The notes below the pieces were generated by a model that was not told the origin of the DNA, did no database searches, and saw nothing but the letters and a program-made list of their open reading frames with translations. Positions 8,246 to 15,704 of a stretch of 64,000 nucleotides of DNA are shown piece by piece. Source of the DNA: Bradyrhizobium vignae (GTDB taxonomy: Bacteria; Pseudomonadota; Alphaproteobacteria; Rhizobiales; Xanthobacteraceae); contig NZ_RDQF01000026.1 in the NCBI RefSeq assembly GCF_004114425.1, forward strand, positions 25,697-89,696. The letters are read 5' to 3'. Position 1 is the first letter of the stretch, and each line of letters begins with the position of its first letter. Both the position numbers and the translations under genes were made by a program.

Positions 8246-8398
8246 TTAAGTCGATTTTTACTTTGCCGCTTCAATGTAGCGGTCAGTCGGTTGTTTGGTC
8301 CCGCGTCGCCGACAGCGTCGCCTGAGTCAGAGTTCTTGAGTCATGGTAGAGTCGCGTCGCGGGGCGTCTGCAAGGGCGCCCCGCACAAATTTCGAGTC
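8246..8398 (+). promoter_or_regulatory. ccrM control region: CtrA-like site plus clustered GANTC sites
   Basis: TTAA-N7-TTTA at 8246-8260 matches seven of eight bases of the CtrA consensus TTAA-N7-TTAA. GAGTC, a GANTC target of CcrM itself, occurs at 8324, 8338, 8349 and 8394, that is four times within 75 bp around the start codon at 8343. In Caulobacter ccrM is activated by CtrA and dampened by methylation of GANTC sites in its leader. The same logic is inferred here. Confidence 0.65.
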
Positions 8399-9473
8399 TC
8401 CGTCGCATCGCATCATCGTCGGCGATTGCGTCGCCGAGATGTCGAAGCTTCAGGCAGGCAGCGTCGACCTGGTGTTCGCCGACCCGCCCTACAATCTCCA
8501 GCTCAAGGGCGATCTCAAGCGCCCCGACGAATCCCATGTCGATGCCGTCAATGACGACTGGGACAAGTTCGATTCGTTTGCTGCGTATGACAATTTCACC
8601 CGCGCCTGGCTGCTTGCCGCCCGCCGCGCGATGAAGCCATCCGCGACGATCTGGGTGATCGGCTCCTATCACAACATCTTCCGCGTCGGCGCGATCATGC
8701 AGGATCTCGGCTTCTGGCTCCTGAATGACATCGTCTGGCGCAAGACCAATCCGATGCCGAACTTCCGCGGCCGCCGTTTCACCAACGCGCACGAAACGAT
8801 GATCTGGGCCGCGCGTGACGAGAAGGCCAAGGGCTACACGTTCAACTACGAGGCGCTGAAGGCCGCCAACGAGGACGTGCAGGCGCGGTCTGACTGGCTG
8901 ATCCCGCTCTGCACCGGCGAGGAGCGTCTCAAGGGCGCCGACGGCAAGAAGGTGCATCCGACGCAGAAGCCCGAAGGGCTGCTCGCGCGCGTGCTGCTGT
9001 CGTCATCGAAACCAGGCGATCTCGTGATCGATCCCTTCAACGGCACCGGCACCACCGGCGCTGTCGCCAAGCGCCTCGGCCGCTCGTATATCGGCTTCGA
9101 GCGCGACAAGACCTATGCGAAAGCCGCGGAAGCACGCATCGCCGCGGTGGAGCCGCTGCCTGAGGCAAGCCTTGCCCCGTTCATGACAGCGCGCGAGGCA
9201 CCGCGCGTCGCGTTCTCCGAGCTGATCGAGCGCGGCATGATCATGCCCGGCACGAAACTGTTCGACGCCAAGAAGAAGCTGGGCGCGCTGGTGCGCGCCG
9301 ACGGTGCCATCATGCTCGGCGACAAGGTCGGCTCGATCCACCGCATCGGCGCGGTCGCGCAAGGCGCGCAGGCCTGCAACGGCTGGACCTTCTGGCACGT
9401 CGAAACCAAGAAGGGTCTCAAGCTGATCGACGAGCTGCGTGCCGAGATCCGCGCCGGCATGGCGGCGGAGTAG
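8343..9473 (+). CDS. ccrM: Cell-cycle DNA adenine methyltransferase CcrM (GANTC)
   Basis: A 376-residue N6-adenine methyltransferase of the beta class. The catalytic motif DPPYNLQL is at residues about 43-50 (VFADPPYNLQLKGDL). The S-adenosylmethionine motif follows later, near residue 225 (LVIDPFNGTGTTGAVAKRLG), which is the order expected for beta enzymes. A C-terminal extension of about 90 residues (FSELIERGMIMPGTKLFDAK onward) matches the DNA-recognition extension typical of CcrM. In alphaproteobacteria the enzyme methylates GANTC late in the cell cycle and is usually essential. The ATG at 8343 is embedded in a cluster of its own target sites. Confidence 0.95.
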   Translation: MVESRRGASARAPRTNFESPSHRIIVGDCVAEMSKLQAGSVDLVFADPPYNLQLKGDLKRPDESHVDAVNDDWDKFDSFAAYDNFTRAWLLAARRAMKPSATIWVIGSYHNIFRVGAIMQDLGFWLLNDIVWRKTNPMPNFRGRRFTNAHETMIWAARDEKAKGYTFNYEALKAANEDVQARSDWLIPLCTGEERLKGADGKKVHPTQKPEGLLARVLLSSSKPGDLVIDPFNGTGTTGAVAKRLGRSYIGFERDKTYAKAAEARIAAVEPLPEASLAPFMTAREAPRVAFSELIERGMIMPGTKLFDAKKKLGALVRADGAIMLGDKVGSIHRIGAVAQGAQACNGWTFWHVETKKGLKLIDELRAEIRAGMAAE

Positions 9474-9483
9474 CCCTCCCTCC

Positions 9484-9592
9484 GTCATTCCGGGGCGCGC
9501 AAAACGCGAACCCGGAATCCATCCTGCTACAGCACATCCGGCCCAATGGATCCCGGCTCGCGCCAAGAGGCGCGGCCCGGAATGACGGCGGC
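9484..9592. repeat. Dispersed repeat, family B, copy 1
   Basis: GTCATTCCGGGGCGCGC and AACCCGGAATCC, followed by an inverted partner ending GCGGCCCGGAATGACGG, form a long imperfect palindrome. Related copies lie at 23898-23992, 25695-25800 and 32748-32850. It is non-coding and lies directly behind the ccrM stop. Confidence 0.8.
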
Positions 9593-9662
9593 GGATGGTT
9601 GAAAGCCGCCCCTGCCAGGACTAGATTCGCCCGATCAGCCCCGTCCTGACCGGTTGGGCTCC

Positions 9663-9989
9663 ATGCGACGACAGTCCGAGACATTGCTGCTGGTGCCGCT
9701 GCTGCCGATCTTCCTGGTCGGCATGTTTCCGATGTTCCTGATCGCGCTTCTCGGTTTCTTCGGTCTGGCGCTGTTCGGCGTGCTCGTGATCTGCGTCGGG
9801 CTCGCCAGCAGCAACGAGGCGCACGACAATTTCAACCATGACGTCATCGTTCACGGCTACGCGCGCGGATCGGAGCGCGCGGCGCGGGCCTCCGACATGC
9901 ATCTCGCCGCGCGGCTCGGCCTGCGGCTGGAGGCCGTGGGCACGGCCATGGTCATTACGGCGGCAATCGGCCTCTGTTACGCCGCCTGA
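9663..9989 (+). CDS. Small integral membrane protein, unknown function
   Basis: A 108-residue protein with two closely packed hydrophobic segments at residues about 8-42 (LLLVPLLPIFLVGMF, then LIALLGFFGLALFGVLVICV). A polar loop containing EAHDNFNHDVIVHGYARGSE follows, and a third hydrophobic helix near the C-terminus (VGTAMVITAAIGLCYAA). I start it at the ATG at 9663; a TTG three codons earlier is also possible. I do not recognise the family. Codon use and composition look like a genuine gene, and it sits between ccrM and a GST gene without obvious operon partners. Confidence 0.65.
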   Translation: MRRQSETLLLVPLLPIFLVGMFPMFLIALLGFFGLALFGVLVICVGLASSNEAHDNFNHDVIVHGYARGSERAARASDMHLAARLGLRLEAVGTAMVITAAIGLCYAA

Positions 9990-10116
9990 TCTGCGCCACG
10001 CGCAGACACCGCCCGGCAAACTCGCCGGTTGCTCTCCCGCAACGGGCTCAGGCAAGACAAGGCCCGCCCAACGACGCCTCGTGCGCACGCGGCAACAGAC
10101 ACCGAGGAGATGTGTG

Positions 10117-10797
10117 ATGCTCAAATTCTATTTCAACGGATCGCCGAACCCGACCAAGGTCGCGCTCTATCTGGAAGAGTCCGGCCTGCCGTTTCAGCCG
10201 GTCGCGGTCGACACCCGCAAGGGCGAGCAGTTCACGCCGGAGTTCCTCAAGATCAACCCGAACGGCAAGGTGCCGGCGATCGACGATGGCGGCACCATCG
10301 TGTTCGACTCGAACGCCATCCTGCTTTATCTCGCCGAGAAGACCGGCAAGTTCCTGCCCACGAACCGCGCCGAATTGCTGTCCTGGCTGATGTTCATCGC
10401 CACCGGCGTCGGGCCCTATTCGGGCCAGGCCGTGCACTTCAAGCATTTTGCGCCGAAGGACCAGAACCACGATTACGCCCATAACCGCTACCAGTACGAG
10501 ACCGATCGCCATTACAAGATTCTCGACGGTCACCTCAAAGACCGCCGCTACATGGTGGGCGACAGCTATTCGATCGTCGACATGGCGCTGTGGGGCTGGG
10601 CGCGGATGGTGCCGTTCAAGCTCGGCGACGACGCCTTTGCGCGATACCCGAATGTGAAGCGGCTCGTCGACGAGATTTCGGCACGCCCGGCGGCGGCACG
10701 CGCCATCGCCCTGAAGGACAAGTTCACCTTCAAGGCCGAGATGGACGACGAAGCGCGCAGCAACATGTTCAAGCACATGACGACCAAGGTGGCTTGA
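10117..10797 (+). CDS. Glutathione S-transferase family protein
   Basis: A 226-residue cytosolic GST-like protein. The thioredoxin-fold N-domain runs from MLKFYFNGSPNPTKVALYLE through INPNGKVPAI and the glutathione-binding VFDSNAILLYLAEK (residues about 50-80). The helical C-domain contains the N-capping YSIVDMALWGWARMV segment. The architecture resembles the YfcG/Ure2-like class, with SPNPTKV in the active loop. GAGGAGA sits 6 bp before the ATG at 10117, which fixes the start over longer upstream readings. Substrate is not predictable. It is convergent with the chemoreceptor gene across a perfect palindromic hairpin. Confidence 0.92.
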   Translation: MLKFYFNGSPNPTKVALYLEESGLPFQPVAVDTRKGEQFTPEFLKINPNGKVPAIDDGGTIVFDSNAILLYLAEKTGKFLPTNRAELLSWLMFIATGVGPYSGQAVHFKHFAPKDQNHDYAHNRYQYETDRHYKILDGHLKDRRYMVGDSYSIVDMALWGWARMVPFKLGDDAFARYPNVKRLVDEISARPAAARAIALKDKFTFKAEMDDEARSNMFKHMTTKVA

Positions 10798-10811
10798 GCG
10801 CGCCGCTCTTC

Positions 10812-10837
10812 GAGGCCACGCGCATGCGCGTGGCCTC
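10812..10837. terminator. Perfect 26-bp palindrome between convergent genes
   Basis: GAGGCCACGCGCA at 10812 is followed immediately by its exact reverse complement, giving a 13-bp perfect stem with no unpaired loop in DNA. It lies between the GST stop (10797) and the chemoreceptor stop (10852). A short TTGCGTTT follows on the plus strand. A bidirectional terminator is the likely role. Confidence 0.75.
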
Positions 10838-10851
10838 TTGCGTTTGAGACT

Positions 10852-12861
10852 TCAGGCGGAGTGGACCGAACTCAGGAACTTGGCCACTTCCAGCTTGAGG
10901 CGGTTGCTGTCGGCCGAGAGCGAGCGCGCCGCCGACAGCACCTGCGAGGAGGCCGAGCCGGTCTCGGAGGCGCCGCGCTGCACGTCGCTGATGTTGGACG
11001 ACACGAGCTGCGTGCCTTGGGCCGCCTGCTGGACGTTGCGGGAGATCTCCTGCGTCGCCGCGCCCTGCTGCTCCACGGCGGCGGCGACCGTGGACGAAAT
11101 CTCCGACAGCCGCTCGATGGTGCCGCTGATCTCCCTGATCGAGCCGACCGACTCCTCCGTCGCGGCCTGGATGCTGGAGACCTGCTGGGCGATCTCGCCG
11201 GTGGCCTTCGCAGTCTGCTCAGCGAGCGCCTTGACCTCGGAAGCGACCACCGCAAAGCCGCGGCCGGCTTCGCCCGCACGCGCCGCCTCGATCGTGGCGT
11301 TCAGCGCCAAGAGGTTGGTCTGGCCGGCGATGGTGCTGATGAGCTCGACCACGTCACCGATCCGGGCGGCGGCCTTGGAGAGCGCGCCGACGCGCTCGTT
11401 GGTCCTGCTCGCCTGACCGACGGCCTCGGTGGCGATGCGGGCGGATTCCTGCACCTGACGGGCAATCTCGGATACCGAGGAGGAGAGCTCCTCGGTCGCC
11501 GAGGCGACCGCCTGCACATTGGCCGAAGCCTCCTGCGACGCGCTGGCGACCTCCGTCGAGAGGTCCTGGGCCCGCGCGGCGGTCGTGGTCAAGGTGCCTG
11601 CGGAAGCTTCGAGCTCGCTCGACGCCGACGATACCGTGTTCACGATCTCACCGACCGCCTGCTCGAACTGATCGGCAAGCCGGACCATTTCTTTCTTGCG
11701 ACTCTCGGCCTGCCGCGCCTCGAGCTCGGCCTGCTCGGCCCGCATGCGCTCGGTCTCGATCATGTTGTCCTTGAACACCTGGATCGCCTTGGCCATGTCG
11801 CCGACCTCGTCAGCCCTGCCGCGGCCGGGAATCTCGACCTCGAGATTGCCGCCGGCAAGCCGCCCCATCGCGTGCGTCATCGAGGTCAGGGGACCAACGA
11901 TGCTGCGCCCGATCAGGAAGGCGACGATGCCACCGAACAAGATGGCGAGCCCGCCGGCGATCTCCTGAACGGTCGTCGTGCTGGCGATCACGGCTTCGGC
12001 ATTGTTGCGCGAGTCCCGGTAGTCCTTCTTCAGGGTCGTTTCCGCGGCCTTGAGCTTGCCGATACTGTCGACGATGAGGGGCGCGAGGTTCTTGTGGTAG
12101 ATCTCGTCGGCTTGAAGCATCGCGGCGGACGTCGTCTCGAATGCCGATTTGTAGATTCCGAGCGAGGTCTTCACCGGCGTGAGCGTGGCGCGCAACTCCG
12201 CCGCCTGCGGGCTCTTTTCGATGGCCGCGAGCCGTTGCGCTGCCCTGTCCACACTCGCCCTGAAATTCGCAGGCCCCTGGACATCACGCACGGCTAGGAA
12301 ACGCCAGGTTGCGACCCGAACAAGAAGGATTCTGGATTCGAGGTCGGCGACCAGGGCCGCCGTGTCTTCATCGACGGCAGCCCGCGCCGCGTCGACCAGC
12401 TTGCCCATCTTGACGGCCAGCTCCTCTCCACTGGGGAGCAGCGTCGCCTTGCCGGTTCTCACCTCGTTGACGGCGTCCCCGAGATTGTCACGCAGGCGTC
12501 GCATCTTGGCGATGTCGTCGATCAGGCCGTTGTAGAGCGCTCGCCGCTCCTCGGAGAGCGTCCCCTGCGCGCCCACCCGCAGCAGCTCGGTCGCCGCGGT
12601 TTCCCGCTCTTGCGCCTCCTTCATTGCAGGCTCGTTGGCGTCGTAGACGTAGCGCAGGTTGGCCCGTTGGATCGCCTGCAAATGGGCTGATATTTCCAGC
12701 ACCCGTGCCGTGCTGTCGGAGAGGGCGGATTGTCTTGCGACCTGATCCTGCACGTACCGCAAATTCCAGACGGCAACCACTGCCATCACGAGACCGACCG
12801 CCACCAGGGCCATGAAGCCTGCGTACAGGCGTCCCCTGATCCGCAAACGAAATTTCGGCAT
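10852..12861 (-). CDS. Methyl-accepting chemotaxis protein
   Basis: A 669-residue chemoreceptor. A first membrane helix lies at residues about 12-32 (AGFMALVAVGLVMAVVAVWN). A long helical periplasmic sensor follows (about 33-300, containing LQAIQRANLRYVYDANEP), then a second helix near 305 (GGLAILFGGIVAFLIGRSIV), a HAMP domain (MTHAMGRLAGGNLEVEIPGR) and the cytoplasmic signalling domain. The hairpin tip is intact: LISTIAGQTNLLALNATIEA followed by ARAGEAGRGFAVVASEVKAL. The C-terminus has no CheR-binding pentapeptide. I use the ATG at 12861; a GTG two codons upstream is equally possible. The ligand is unknown and no che genes are nearby. Confidence 0.93.
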   Translation of the reverse strand: MPKFRLRIRGRLYAGFMALVAVGLVMAVVAVWNLRYVQDQVARQSALSDSTARVLEISAHLQAIQRANLRYVYDANEPAMKEAQERETAATELLRVGAQGTLSEERRALYNGLIDDIAKMRRLRDNLGDAVNEVRTGKATLLPSGEELAVKMGKLVDAARAAVDEDTAALVADLESRILLVRVATWRFLAVRDVQGPANFRASVDRAAQRLAAIEKSPQAAELRATLTPVKTSLGIYKSAFETTSAAMLQADEIYHKNLAPLIVDSIGKLKAAETTLKKDYRDSRNNAEAVIASTTTVQEIAGGLAILFGGIVAFLIGRSIVGPLTSMTHAMGRLAGGNLEVEIPGRGRADEVGDMAKAIQVFKDNMIETERMRAEQAELEARQAESRKKEMVRLADQFEQAVGEIVNTVSSASSELEASAGTLTTTAARAQDLSTEVASASQEASANVQAVASATEELSSSVSEIARQVQESARIATEAVGQASRTNERVGALSKAAARIGDVVELISTIAGQTNLLALNATIEAARAGEAGRGFAVVASEVKALAEQTAKATGEIAQQVSSIQAATEESVGSIREISGTIERLSEISSTVAAAVEQQGAATQEISRNVQQAAQGTQLVSSNISDVQRGASETGSASSQVLSAARSLSADSNRLKLEVAKFLSSVHSA

Positions 12862-12867
12862 TCCCAC

Positions 12868-13172
12868 TGTCCACCCAGATGCATTTGAATTCGAGGGGTC
12901 GGACAGCTCCGGCGATCGTCACGGCCACTCCGGCAGCCGCACGCCGCGCCCTGGCGACCCACGCTGCACCGCGACACAATGGGGGACACTTCTTAATTGA
13001 ACCTTCAAATTCTTCGCGGGCATGCGCATCAGCGCACGATAATTTGCTGATTTTATCGGCAATCGAGCAAGGCTTTCGCGCAGACCAGCAGCCGCATGCA
13101 GCGTGGTGCATGCATTTGCCAGGATGAGTACCGATCGGGCGCCCATAAATAGAGGCTGCATCTTGGATCTCT
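12868..13172. other. Intergenic region with operator-like palindrome, upstream of the chemoreceptor gene
   Basis: No gene was found in these 305 bases. GCATGCA at 13094-13100 and TGCATGC at 13107-13113 form a perfect inverted repeat with a 6-bp spacer. TTAA-N7-TTCA at 12993-13007 is a seven-of-eight match to the CtrA consensus. Both lie upstream of the chemoreceptor start, but neither is proven functional. Confidence 0.4.
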
Positions 13173-13388
13173 CTATTTCCGCCGGACAGGCTTTTTCAGC
13201 TCGTACGCAATCTCCGACAGCGTCATCCCGAAATCCAGAAGCTCACGCTCGCTCATGGCGGCGAGCTGGCAGTGCATCCGCGCGCGCTCTCGCCGCAGCC
13301 GGATGATCTCCGCCAGCTTGCGCCAGACCGATACGACCCTCGCAGGCCGTAACGAATGGCGCCGGCCGGCAGACCAGATCGGGCTCAA
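13173..13388 (-). CDS. DUF1127 small protein
   Basis: Up to 71 residues, dominated by the DUF1127 (YjiS-like) pattern: a basic helix LRRERARMHCQLAAMSEREL followed by LDFGMTLSEIAYELKKP, with the family's conserved L-D-G spacing. Proteins of this family are small and arginine-rich. Some alphaproteobacterial members have roles in phosphate or carbon regulation and RNA turnover, but this one's role is unknown. The start is uncertain: the frame opens with TTG at 13388, and internal GTG codons would give a shorter product. It begins 5 bp after the end of the SnoaL-like gene and could be cotranscribed with it. Confidence 0.75.
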   Translation of the reverse strand: MSPIWSAGRRHSLRPARVVSVWRKLAEIIRLRRERARMHCQLAAMSERELLDFGMTLSEIAYELKKPVRRK

Positions 13389-13392
13389 GCCG

Positions 13393-13836
13393 TCAGCCCG
13401 CGGCTCTCGCGGCCGTTTGTGGAAACGGGCCGAGCGCCTTCTCGGTCAGAACAGAGTCGCAGTACTCGCGGATCTCCTTGATCTTGCCGTCCTCGAGGCG
13501 AAACACCAGACAATAGTCGTTGTCGTAACGCACGCCTTCGGGTGTGACGTTGTCACCCTTGGCTTCGACGACGACGACGTCGCCATCGGCAATGAAGCGA
13601 TGGGCGATTGTACGCGTGCGGTCGCGCAGGCGCGTGCGCACATAGCCGTGCAGATCGTTGAGGATCGCCTCCTTGCCCGAAAAGGTGCGGGACCAGGAAT
13701 ATTGCCCGGTCACGATCCATTTGGCGTCGTCGGCAAGGCTGGCGCTGAACAGCGCGCGATCGCGCGCGGCTGGATCGGGATCGGCGGCAGCGGCAAAGAT
13801 ATCCTGCATCAGTTTCTTGTTGGCGGTCGCGTTCAT
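13393..13836 (-). CDS. SnoaL-like / NTF2-fold protein
   Basis: A 147-residue protein of the nuclear transport factor 2-like superfamily (SnoaL-like). The sequence runs from a helical N-terminus (KKLMQDIFAAAADPDPAARD) through W-rich strand DAKWIVTGQYSWSRTFSGKE to the curved sheet GDVVVVEAKGDNVTPEGVRY and CLVFRLEDGKIKEIREYCD, a very typical ending of the fold. Such proteins can be small hydrolases or isomerases; no catalytic residue assignment is safe here. I choose the ATG at 13836, with GGAG upstream, over more distal starts at 13860 and 13896. It is divergent from a LysR gene that is its likely regulator. Confidence 0.85.
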   Translation of the reverse strand: MNATANKKLMQDIFAAAADPDPAARDRALFSASLADDAKWIVTGQYSWSRTFSGKEAILNDLHGYVRTRLRDRTRTIAHRFIADGDVVVVEAKGDNVTPEGVRYDNDYCLVFRLEDGKIKEIREYCDSVLTEKALGPFPQTAARAAG

Positions 13837-13927
13837 GGCGGCATCTCCGTGGTGTGACATCGCGAAGATCATCGCTGGTCGATCAGAATTCTTCAAATCG
13901 ATAGTAGATATGATATATATTCACACC

Positions 13928-14851
13928 ATGAATTTGAATGCGCTTGACCTCAATCTGTTGACCGCCCTCGACGCATTGCTGCGCGAGGCCAATGTCAGCC
14001 GCGCGGCGTTACGGCTCGGGCTGTCGCAGCCGGCGGCGAGCCATGCGCTCCAGCGCCTGCGCGACATCTTCGGCGATCCGCTCCTGGTACGCACCGGCGC
14101 GCGGATGGAGCTGACGCCGCGGGCGCAAGCCCTGCGCGCGCCGCTGGCGCAGGCGCTCGACCAGGTGCGCGGGCTGTTCGTCCCTGACGAATTCGATGCC
14201 GCTCGCAGCGAGCGGCAGTTCCGTCTGATGATGCCGGACCTCGCGGTCGAGCTGTTGATGCCCCCGCTGATGGAGAAGGTGACGCGGGCTGCACCGAATG
14301 TCCGCATCGACGTCGTGCCCTGGCGGGGATCGGCGATCTTCCACGCCGAATTCGCCCGCACCATCGACCTCGTGATCTCGATCGGCAATGCCTTCAAGGG
14401 CTTTCACCGCCAGCTGCTCTACACTGACAGCGACGCGCTGGCGGTGCGGCGCGGCCATCCCATTGGAGCGAAGCTGAAACGGCGCGAGGCGTTCCTGGCC
14501 GCGCGCCATGTCGGCGTGATCATCCGCGGCAGCGCTGAGGACCTGATCGACACCTGGCTGCGCAGCAAAGGCATCGAGCGACACATCTCGCTGGTGGTGG
14601 CGGGCTATCTCGAAGCCTTGCACGTCGCCGCGCGCACCGACCTCGTCGCTTTCGTGCCGCGCCGGCTGATCGCGGCGCTGTCGAAGCAGCTCGGCCTCGT
14701 CACGGTGACGCCGCCGCTCGACCCCGGGATCGACGAGCAGTTCATGTTCCACCCGACGCGGGCCCAGATGGACCCGGGCTCGATCTGGCTGCGGCGGCTG
14801 ATGCTGGAGACCGGACGGGAGCTAGCGAAGAAGGAGCGGCGCGTTGGGTAG
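13928..14851 (+). CDS. LysR-family transcriptional regulator
   Basis: A 307-residue LysR regulator. The N-terminal winged helix begins MNLNALDLNLLTALDALLRE and continues NVSRAALRLGLSQPAASHAL and FGDPLLVRTG, the NodD/PcpR-like subgroup wording. The effector-binding domain follows from residue about 90 (QFRLMMPDLAVELLMPPLME). It is divergent from the SnoaL-like gene across a 91-bp AT-rich interval that contains ATCGATAGTAGAT and a TATGATATATAT stretch, suitable for a LysR T-N11-A site. The neighbouring gene is therefore the likely target. The inducer is unknown. The ATG at 13928 begins the family consensus exactly. Confidence 0.93.
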   Translation: MNLNALDLNLLTALDALLREANVSRAALRLGLSQPAASHALQRLRDIFGDPLLVRTGARMELTPRAQALRAPLAQALDQVRGLFVPDEFDAARSERQFRLMMPDLAVELLMPPLMEKVTRAAPNVRIDVVPWRGSAIFHAEFARTIDLVISIGNAFKGFHRQLLYTDSDALAVRRGHPIGAKLKRREAFLAARHVGVIIRGSAEDLIDTWLRSKGIERHISLVVAGYLEALHVAARTDLVAFVPRRLIAALSKQLGLVTVTPPLDPGIDEQFMFHPTRAQMDPGSIWLRRLMLETGRELAKKERRVG

Positions 14852-14867
14852 CTCTCGTAAGGAGTGG

Positions 14868-14931
14868 GCAAAGCGAAGCCTGCCCACCATCTGTTGTCGC
14901 CGGACGAAGATGGTGGGCACGGCGCTTTGCG
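14868..14931. terminator. Extended hairpin between convergent LysR and GST genes
   Basis: GCAAAGCG at 14868 pairs with CGCTTTGC at 14924-14931, and inside it TGCCCACCATCT (14881-14892) pairs with AGATGGTGGGCA (14908-14919). This gives a two-part stem of 20 bp around a 15-base loop. It separates convergent genes and probably terminates both. The palindromic style suggests another intergenic repeat element. Confidence 0.65.
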
Positions 14932-14956
14932 TCTTTGCCCGAGAGCCGCGCTGCCT

Positions 14957-15577
14957 TCACGCCTTCTGCGCGTCCATCACCTTGCGGATCGCCGGGCGAT
15001 CCGACATGCGCTTGAAGTGATCAGCGATCCTCGGCGTCGCATTGATGTCGACGCTGTCGCCTTCGAGCCAGGTCGAAAGCGTGTAGAGATAGGGATCGCA
15101 GACCGTGTACTGCTCGCCCATCACCCAGGGCCCCCGAAACATCTTCTGCTCGATGAGCTTGAAGCAGGCCGCCATGGTCTTCGGCACCATAGCCTTCATG
15201 TCGGCGAACGAGCTCTCCTCCGTCGCCCAGCGCGCGCCGCGCATCTTGTGGGCGTGGTTGATGTGCACGGTCGAACAGAGATAGGAGTTGAACGACTGCA
15301 CCTGGGCGAACTCGAAGGGATCGTCGAGCGGCGCGAGCTTCGCCTTGGGGAACACTTGCGCGATGTAAGCCAGCATCGCCGGCGTTTCGGTCAGGACGCC
15401 GCGATCGGTGACGAGCGCGGGCACGCGGCCCTTCGGGTTGATGGCGAGATAGTCCGGGCTGTTCTGCTGGTTGTCCTTGAAGCTCAGCCGTTCGGCCGTG
15501 TAGTCGGCGCCGGCCTCTTCCAAGGTGATGTAGGTGGCGAGCGCGCAGGTGCCGGTGGCGTAGTAGAGCTTGAGCAT
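14957..15577 (-). CDS. Glutathione S-transferase (beta-class-like)
   Basis: A 206-residue GST. MLKLYYATGTCALATYITLE contains the cysteine at residue 11 that is characteristic of beta-class bacterial enzymes. The glutathione-binding INPKGRVPALVTDRGVLTET and AMLAYIAQVFP follow. The helical domain has the N-cap motif CDPYLYTLSTWLEGD. An alternative start four codons upstream (15589) cannot be excluded. The gene is divergent from an FAD monooxygenase gene, 127 bp away. A joint role in aromatic compound breakdown or detoxification is possible but is only inferred from the position. Confidence 0.92.
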   Translation of the reverse strand: MLKLYYATGTCALATYITLEEAGADYTAERLSFKDNQQNSPDYLAINPKGRVPALVTDRGVLTETPAMLAYIAQVFPKAKLAPLDDPFEFAQVQSFNSYLCSTVHINHAHKMRGARWATEESSFADMKAMVPKTMAACFKLIEQKMFRGPWVMGEQYTVCDPYLYTLSTWLEGDSVDINATPRIADHFKRMSDRPAIRKVMDAQKA

Positions 15578-15704
15578 GTCGGACCTCATGAGAAAGCTGG
15601 AAAATAACGGCTGTCGACCCCAAGGTCCATAGCACAACATCCTCTTCGCAGTTGCCCACCTCCGCCCGGCTGTGCCAAGACGCCTGCAACTGGAGAGTTT
15701 TCTC

